Shown one piece after another: positions 59,234 to 64,000 of a DNA stretch of 64,000 nt (positions within the stretch are counted from its first letter, which is position 1; the number at the start of each line of letters is the position of its first letter). The position numbers and the translations under genes were made by a program. Origin of the DNA: Pseudomonas sp. GCEP-101 (GTDB lineage: Bacteria > Pseudomonadota > Gammaproteobacteria > Pseudomonadales > Pseudomonadaceae); NCBI RefSeq assembly GCF_025133575.1, contig NZ_CP104011.1:3356965-3420964 (forward strand), written 5' to 3'. A model generated the notes under the pieces. It did not search any database and had not been told where the DNA came from. It saw only the letters and a list, made by a program, of their open reading frames with translations.

Positions 59234-61276
59234 ATGCCTGCTTTTCCGTTGTTGTCCGAATTCCTTCGCGCGGTATTGCGACCGCGCCTGGTTGATCTGA
59301 AGTTCGCCACCAAGTCGGTGCTGGCGGGCGGCATCGCGCTGTACCTGGCGTTTTACTTCGAGCTGAAGCAGCCGGCGTGGGCCTTGATGACCGTCTTCGT
59401 GGTCAGCCAGCCGCTGAGCGGCATGGTGCTGGCCAAGAGCGTGTTCCGCCTGCTCGGCACCCTCGCTGGGGCTGGCGTGTCGGTGGCGCTGGTCGCCTGG
59501 CTGGGGCAGGCGCCCTTGCCGTTCCTGCTGGCGATGGCGGCATGGCTGGCGTTCTGCACGGCCGGCGCGTCGATGCTGCGCAATTTCGCTTCCTACGGTT
59601 TCGTGCTGGCCGGCTATACCGCCGCCGTGGTGGCCTTGCCGGCGTCGGCGGCGCCCTTGACGGTATTCGACCAGGCCGTGGCGCGGTGTTCGGAGATCAG
59701 CCTGGGCATCGTCTGCGCCTCCCTGTTCAGCATGCTGCTGTGGCCGCGAAGCACCGAGCAGCAGCTGCTGGAGCAGGCGCGCAAGGTCTGGTCGGCGGCG
59801 CTGAAGGCCGCCTCCACGGAAATGCTCGGCAGCGATGAGCGCGGCCCGCTGATCGCCACGCTGGGCAGCATTCTGGAGCTGGATGGCCGCCAGGAGCAGG
59901 CCTGGTTCGAAGGCCCGAGCGGGCGCCTGCGGGTGTCGGCGCTGCGTGCGCTGAACGCCGATTTGCTCGGGTTGTTGCGCTCCGCCCGCCGCGCAGCGCG
60001 GGAAGGACGGTTGCTCGACGCGCCTGACGCGCCGTCGCTGCTCCCGTGGCGCGAGCAGGTGCGCGACTGCCTGGATGCGGAAGGCCAGCCGGATTTCGCC
60101 GGTTGCAAGGCGCGTCTGGCGAGCGCGCTGGAGCGTGCAGAGACCGCCCCGGCGCGCAGTTACCTGCAGCACCTGCTGGCCGTGGTCGAGCGCGCCAGCC
60201 AGTCGCGGCGCAGCCTGGAGGCGCTGGTCTACGGCGAAGCGGTGCCGGGCGCGCCGACACCGATCATCTGGCACCGGGACATCGAGCGCGGCGTATTGGC
60301 GGGCGTGCGCAGCGCACTGGCCTTCCTCTGCATCGCGGGTTTCTGGGTGGTGACGGCCTGGCCCAGTGGCCTGGGCGCGGCGTCCATCACCGGCGTGGTG
60401 CTGAGCCTCTTCGCCAGTCGCGACAATCCAGCCGCCGCCGGCCTGAACTTCCTGCGCGGCATCGTGATATCGATTCCGGTCGCCGCCGTCGCCTTGCTAT
60501 TGATTCTGCCGCTGTGCGAGGGCTTCGCCGCGCTGTATGGCGTGCTGGGCGTGCCGCTGTTCATCGCTGCGCTGTGCATGACCCGGCCGCCCATCGCGGC
60601 GGTGGCCTCGGCGTTCTGCATCTTCTTCGTCAAGAACGTGGGGCCGAGCAACCAGATGGTCTATGACCTCGACCACTTCCTCAATGGCGCACTGGCCACC
60701 GTGCTGGGAGTGGGGTTTGCCGTGCTGGTGTTCAGTCTCGTCGAACTGCGGCCGGGCCAGCGCCACTACCGGCGGGTGCTGGGCGCACTGCTGGCCGACC
60801 TCGCCTGGCTGACCCGCGGCCCGCTGGCGAAGCTGGAAGGGTGGTTCGATGGCCGCAGCGCGGACCGCCTGTTGCGCCTGATGCGCTACCAGGACAGCCT
60901 GCCGGAGGAGCGCCGCGCCCGTTGGCGGGGCGGGTTGTTCGTGCTGGGCATGGCCGATGAGCTGTTGTTCCTGCGCGACAGCCTGAGCCAGGCGCGCGGG
61001 CCGTTGCGGCGGGCACGCGAGGCCTACCTGGCGCGCCTGCGGCAACTGCTGCTCGATGGCGGGCCGCGCCGCCATCGCGAACAGGCCCTGGACGAGGTGG
61101 AGCAGGTGCTGTTGCACGCGCTGCAGGCCAATCCCTGGCTGGACGAAGGTGCGCGTCGCCAGGCGCGGGCCGCGGTAGGCCAACTGCGTGCCATCTGGGT
61201 GCGCTGGTGCCACGAGATGCCGCGCGAGACCTTCTCGCTGCTCGCCGGTATCGGCCTGGCCGAACGGCGCAATTGA
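59234..61276 (+). CDS. FUSC-family inner-membrane protein (YccS/AaeB-like)
   Basis: About 680 residues with two membrane blocks (about 25-165 and 355-500) separated and followed by cytoplasmic domains. Signatures are WALMTVFVVSQPLSGMVLAK (first block) and TAWPSGLGAASITGVVLSLF (second). The family exports aromatic carboxylic acids or similar compounds. I chose ATG 59234, which leaves the palindrome 59176-59207 outside the gene; ATG 59168 is in frame but would place the palindrome in coding sequence. No regulator gene is adjacent. Confidence 0.85.
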   Translation: MPAFPLLSEFLRAVLRPRLVDLKFATKSVLAGGIALYLAFYFELKQPAWALMTVFVVSQPLSGMVLAKSVFRLLGTLAGAGVSVALVAWLGQAPLPFLLAMAAWLAFCTAGASMLRNFASYGFVLAGYTAAVVALPASAAPLTVFDQAVARCSEISLGIVCASLFSMLLWPRSTEQQLLEQARKVWSAALKAASTEMLGSDERGPLIATLGSILELDGRQEQAWFEGPSGRLRVSALRALNADLLGLLRSARRAAREGRLLDAPDAPSLLPWREQVRDCLDAEGQPDFAGCKARLASALERAETAPARSYLQHLLAVVERASQSRRSLEALVYGEAVPGAPTPIIWHRDIERGVLAGVRSALAFLCIAGFWVVTAWPSGLGAASITGVVLSLFASRDNPAAAGLNFLRGIVISIPVAAVALLLILPLCEGFAALYGVLGVPLFIAALCMTRPPIAAVASAFCIFFVKNVGPSNQMVYDLDHFLNGALATVLGVGFAVLVFSLVELRPGQRHYRRVLGALLADLAWLTRGPLAKLEGWFDGRSADRLLRLMRYQDSLPEERRARWRGGLFVLGMADELLFLRDSLSQARGPLRRAREAYLARLRQLLLDGGPRRHREQALDEVEQVLLHALQANPWLDEGARRQARAAVGQLRAIWVRWCHEMPRETFSLLAGIGLAERRN

Positions 61277-61314
61277 CCGTGGCCTGCGCCAGCCACTAAG
61301 CTGCGCGCCTGCTT

Positions 61315-61508
61315 CAGGTGCTCTCGGCGCAAGCCGCGAGTGAAACAGGGAAGCCGGTGACGTCGATGCGCAATCGACCATTCCGGCGCTGCCCCCGCAA
61401 CGGTAAGCGAGCTTCGAACCGCATTCCGCCACTGTGCTCCTGCATGGGAAGGCGCGGTTCCTTGGGAAACGCCAGGCGCTTCCACTCGCAAGCCCGGAGA
61501 CCGGCCTG
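61315..61508 (+). ncRNA. Cobalamin riboswitch
   Basis: Conserved elements appear in order: GAAACAGGGAAGCCGGTG (61342-61359), GCTGCCCCCGCAACGGTAA (B12 box region, 61388-61406) and AAGCCCGGAGACCGGCC (61489-61505). It lies upstream of cobO and should repress the operon when adenosylcobalamin is present. Confidence 0.93.
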
Positions 61509-61793
61509 CTGCATCGCATGGCATCGCGGGAGGCGCTGCCGACGTCGGCGCATCGCGCCGCGCGTTGCCGTCCTCCGTCTGCCCCGACTGGTCAGTGCCG
61601 CGCGGGTGAGAGCGGCGGAGAATCCTTCAGGTGAAATCCCTATTCCCCGGGTCGCCAGCCTTTGCGCTGGGCGGCCACTACCGCGTGGCGCCGTCGTGCG
61701 CCGGCGGTGCGTCCCTGCTTTTTCCTCTTCCCGCGCGCTGCCACCTGGCCGGCAGGCCGACGCTCGTGCATTGCCTTTCAGGAGTCCCCTGCC
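61509..61793 (+). other. Leader between riboswitch and cobO
   Basis: 285 bases of GC-rich sequence without a convincing gene. It probably holds the expression platform of the riboswitch. GGAG at 61781-61784 is the cobO ribosome binding site. Confidence 0.5.
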
Positions 61794-62405
61794 ATGACTG
61801 AATCCCCGGACAAGGACGAGCGCCATCGTTCGCGCATGCAGCGCAAGAAGGCGGTGATCGACGAGAAGATCGCCCAGGCCCAGGGCGAGCGCGGGGTGTT
61901 CCTGGTCAACAGCGGCAACGGCAAGGGCAAGAGCAGCGCGGCCTTCGGCATGGTCGCCCGTGCCCTGGGGCACGGCATGAAGGTGGGCGTGGTGCAGTTC
62001 ATCAAGGGCGCCGCGACGACCGGGGAGGAAGCGTTCTTCCGCCGCTTCCCCGAGGAAGTCAGCTTCCACGTGATGGGCGAAGGCTTCACCTGGGAAACCC
62101 AGGACCGCCAGCGCGACATCGCCAAGGCCCAGGCCGCGTGGGACGTCGCCCGCCAGTTGCTCGGCGATCCGCAGGTCGGCCTGGTGGTGCTGGACGAAGT
62201 GAACATCGCGCTCAAGCACGGTTACCTGGAACTGGACACCGTGCTGGCCGATATCGCTGCGCGCCCGCCCATGCAGCACGTGGTCGCCACCGGCCGTGGC
62301 GTGCAGCCGGCGATGGTCGAGGCCGCCGACACCGTGACCGAGATGGGCCTGGTGAAACATGCCTTCAAGGCCGGCATCAAGGCGCAGAAAGGGGTGGAGT
62401 TCTGA
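61794..62405 (+). CDS. cobO: Cob(I)yrinic acid a,c-diamide adenosyltransferase
   Basis: 203 residues. P-loop FLVNSGNGKGKSSAAFG and the C-terminal VVATGRGVQPAMVEAADTVT plus LDEVNIALKHGYL match CobO/BtuR. It adds the adenosyl ligand to reduced corrinoids. The frame is open upstream from 61662 but GGAG and the typical MTESPDKDERHR start support ATG 61794. Confidence 0.96.
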   Translation: MTESPDKDERHRSRMQRKKAVIDEKIAQAQGERGVFLVNSGNGKGKSSAAFGMVARALGHGMKVGVVQFIKGAATTGEEAFFRRFPEEVSFHVMGEGFTWETQDRQRDIAKAQAAWDVARQLLGDPQVGLVVLDEVNIALKHGYLELDTVLADIAARPPMQHVVATGRGVQPAMVEAADTVTEMGLVKHAFKAGIKAQKGVEF

Positions 62406-62414
62406 TGTACGGGG

Positions 62415-62605
62415 CTCGCCCTCACCCCAGCTCTCTCCCGAGGGGAGAGGGAGCAGTTGGGTGCGTCCTGCTGCAATGCCATCAGTCGATTGACGACTAC
62501 GCTGCCGTTGCGCTCCCACAGAACAGTTGCTGGCGAGCACCAATGGATCGCGGCACGCCGAACGGCCCCCTCTCCCCCTGGGAGAGGGCTGGGGTGAGGG
62601 TGCTC
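62415..62605. repeat. Inverted pair of CTCTCCC-type palindromes between cobO and cobB
   Basis: CCCTCACCCCAGCTCTCTCC near 62419-62438 and, inverted, CCCCCTCTCCCCCTGGGAGA near 62567-62586. They occupy most of the 226-base gap inside the operon and are the same family as those at 5.2-5.35 kb and 14.6-14.75 kb. Confidence 0.7.
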
Positions 62606-62631
62606 TTTACTCACCATGGGGAGCGCTCCCG

Positions 62632-63924
62632 ATGACGGCGCGCCAATGCCCCGCACTGCTGATCGCCGCCCCCGCCTCGGGCCAGGGCAAGACCACCGTG
62701 ACCGCCGCCCTGGCGCGCCTGCACACGCGCCTCGGGCGCACCGTGCGGGTGTTCAAGTGCGGCCCGGATTTTCTCGATCCGATGATCCTCGCCCGCGCCA
62801 GTGCCGCGCCGGTCTACCAGCTGGATCTGTGGATGGTCGGCGAGGAAGAGAGCCGTCGCCTGCTCTGGGAAGCGGCCGGCGAGGCCGACCTGATTCTCAT
62901 CGAAGGGGTGATGGGCCTGTTCGACGGCTCGCCCTCGGCCGCCGACCTGGCGCGGCGTTTCGCCGTGCCGGTGATGGCGGTGATCAATGGCCAGTCCATG
63001 GCGCAAACCTTCGGCGCCATGGCCGTCGGCATGGCAACCTACCAGAGCGACCTGCCGTTCTCCGGCGTGCTTGCCAACCGCATCGGCAGCCAGCGTCACC
63101 GCGACCTGGTGCGCGACAGCCTGCCGGAGTGGATCCGCTGGTACGGCGCGCTGCCGCGCGATACCGAAGTGGAGCTGCCCAGCCGCCACCTCGGCCTGGT
63201 GCAGGCCGACGAGCTGGCCGACCTCGACGCCCGCCTGGACGCCGCCGCCGATGCCCTGGCCGCCAGCGCCAGTACCGAGCTGCCGGCGCCGGTGAGCTTT
63301 GCCGCGCCCGCGCCGCGCCGCGCGTCGCCGCGCCTTGATGGCGTGCGTATCGGCGTCGCGCGAGACAATGCTTTCGCCTTCCTCTACCAGGCCAACCTTG
63401 ATCTGTTGCGCGAGCTGGGCGCCGAGCTGTTGTTCTTCTCGCCGCTGCGTGACGAGGCCTTGCCGGCGGTGGACAGCCTCTACCTGCCCGGTGGCTACCC
63501 GGAGCTGCACTTGCCGGCGCTGGCGGAAAACCGCGCCATGGCCCGGGCCATCCACGCGCACCACGCGAGGGGCAAGCCGATCCTCGCCGAGTGCGGCGGC
63601 ATGCTCTATCTGCTCGACGCGCTGACCGACGTGGCCGGCGAGCGCGCCGCGCTGGTCGGCCTGCTGCCTGGCGAGGCGCGCATGCAGAAACGCCTCGCCG
63701 CGTTGGCGTTGCAGGCGGTGAAGCTGCCCGAAGGCACCCTGCGCGGGCACACCTTCCACCATTCGCTGCTGGAGAGCGGCGACGCGCCGCTGGCCCGTGG
63801 CGTCTGCCCCAACGGCAAACCGGTGGCCGAAGCGGTGTTCCGCCGCGGCCGGCTCACCGCGTCCTATATCCACTTCTACCTGCCGTCCGACCCGGACGCC
63901 GCCGCCGCGCTGCTGAGACCATGA
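62632..63924 (+). CDS. cobB: Cobyrinate a,c-diamide synthase
   Basis: 430 residues. An N-terminal P-loop (APASGQGKTTVTAALARL) and DLILIEGVMGLFDGSPS, and a C-terminal class I glutamine amidotransferase domain with Cys in LAECGGMLYLLDA and His near the end (SYIHFYLPS). It amidates the a and c side chains using glutamine and ATP. ATG 62632 (MTARQCPALLIAAPASGQ). Its stop overlaps the next start (ATGA). Confidence 0.96.
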   Translation: MTARQCPALLIAAPASGQGKTTVTAALARLHTRLGRTVRVFKCGPDFLDPMILARASAAPVYQLDLWMVGEEESRRLLWEAAGEADLILIEGVMGLFDGSPSAADLARRFAVPVMAVINGQSMAQTFGAMAVGMATYQSDLPFSGVLANRIGSQRHRDLVRDSLPEWIRWYGALPRDTEVELPSRHLGLVQADELADLDARLDAAADALAASASTELPAPVSFAAPAPRRASPRLDGVRIGVARDNAFAFLYQANLDLLRELGAELLFFSPLRDEALPAVDSLYLPGGYPELHLPALAENRAMARAIHAHHARGKPILAECGGMLYLLDALTDVAGERAALVGLLPGEARMQKRLAALALQAVKLPEGTLRGHTFHHSLLESGDAPLARGVCPNGKPVAEAVFRRGRLTASYIHFYLPSDPDAAAALLRP

Positions 63925-64000
63925 CCGAGCACGCCTACAGCCCTGAGGAGCGCGCCGCGCTCTACCGCGCCATCGCCGAGCGCCGCGACATGCGCCACTT
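63921..64000 (+). CDS. bluB: 5,6-dimethylbenzimidazole synthase BluB (partial)
   Basis: Only the first 26 codons are in the window (MTEHAYSPEERAALYRAIAE, then RRDMRH). This start fits BluB, which converts FMNH2 to the lower B12 ligand. It overlaps cobB by 4 bases. The window ends inside the gene. Confidence 0.7.
   Translation, partial: MTEHAYSPEERAALYRAIAERRDMRH

Overview
The window is a GC-rich Pseudomonas chromosome segment, most likely from the P. aeruginosa group. The evidence is an OprO/OprP-type phosphate porin, a divergent FabH-like synthase beside an ECF sigma factor, an Mla-type (MlaE/F/D plus lipoprotein) operon with an N-terminal STAS-like domain on the permease, a B12-riboswitch-led cobO-cobB-bluB operon, and many Pseudomonas-type REP palindromes. 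No rRNA, tRNA or CRISPR array was found.

Layout: 0-22.7 kb is ordinary core genome: hrpA helicase, a glutathione transferase, a HIT protein, a diguanylate cyclase, membrane acyltransferase, MFS exporter with divergent LysR regulator, ankyrin protein, FabH-like synthase/ECF sigma/zinc-finger cluster, DedA-rhodanese fusion, phosphate porin, an acyl-CoA dehydrogenase/CoA-transferase pair, SprT, Yip1 and DnaJ-like genes. 43.3-64 kb is core genome again: ttcA, a TagI-like gene, sirtuin, two NlpC/P60 lipoproteins, O-methyltransferase, pirin, the cystine uptake/D-cysteine desulfhydrase operon, an OafA-type acyltransferase, the Mla-type operon, a FUSC exporter and the start of a cobalamin operon.

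Between them (about 22.75-43.26 kb) sits a 20.5-kb accessory island. A 13-bp direct repeat (TTTGCGCGTAAAA) marks both ends, and just inside each end lie TTTCGACAC sites spaced 11 bp apart, which look like integrase arm sites. The left half carries a leftward operon: glycosyltransferase, type I secretion ABC exporter, HlyD adaptor, then a 1722-residue RTX protein containing nearly identical 492-bp tandem repeats. The right half is a Pf1-like filamentous prophage: repressor, excisionase-like protein, ssDNA-binding gV, small membrane proteins, CoaB, CoaA, gVI-like protein, Zot, replication initiator and tyrosine integrase. It is followed by an AT-rich cargo gene with a HEPN-like R-x4-H motif.

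The observations most worth following are (1) a 127-codon frame inside zot with its own strong ribosome binding site and a clear local switch in third-position GC, suggesting an unannotated overprinted membrane protein; (2) the island ends, which suggest that the Pf-type integrase may move the T1SS/RTX cargo together with the phage; (3) the HEPN-like cargo gene as a candidate defence or toxin gene; and (4) a REP pair inserted in frame inside hrpA.
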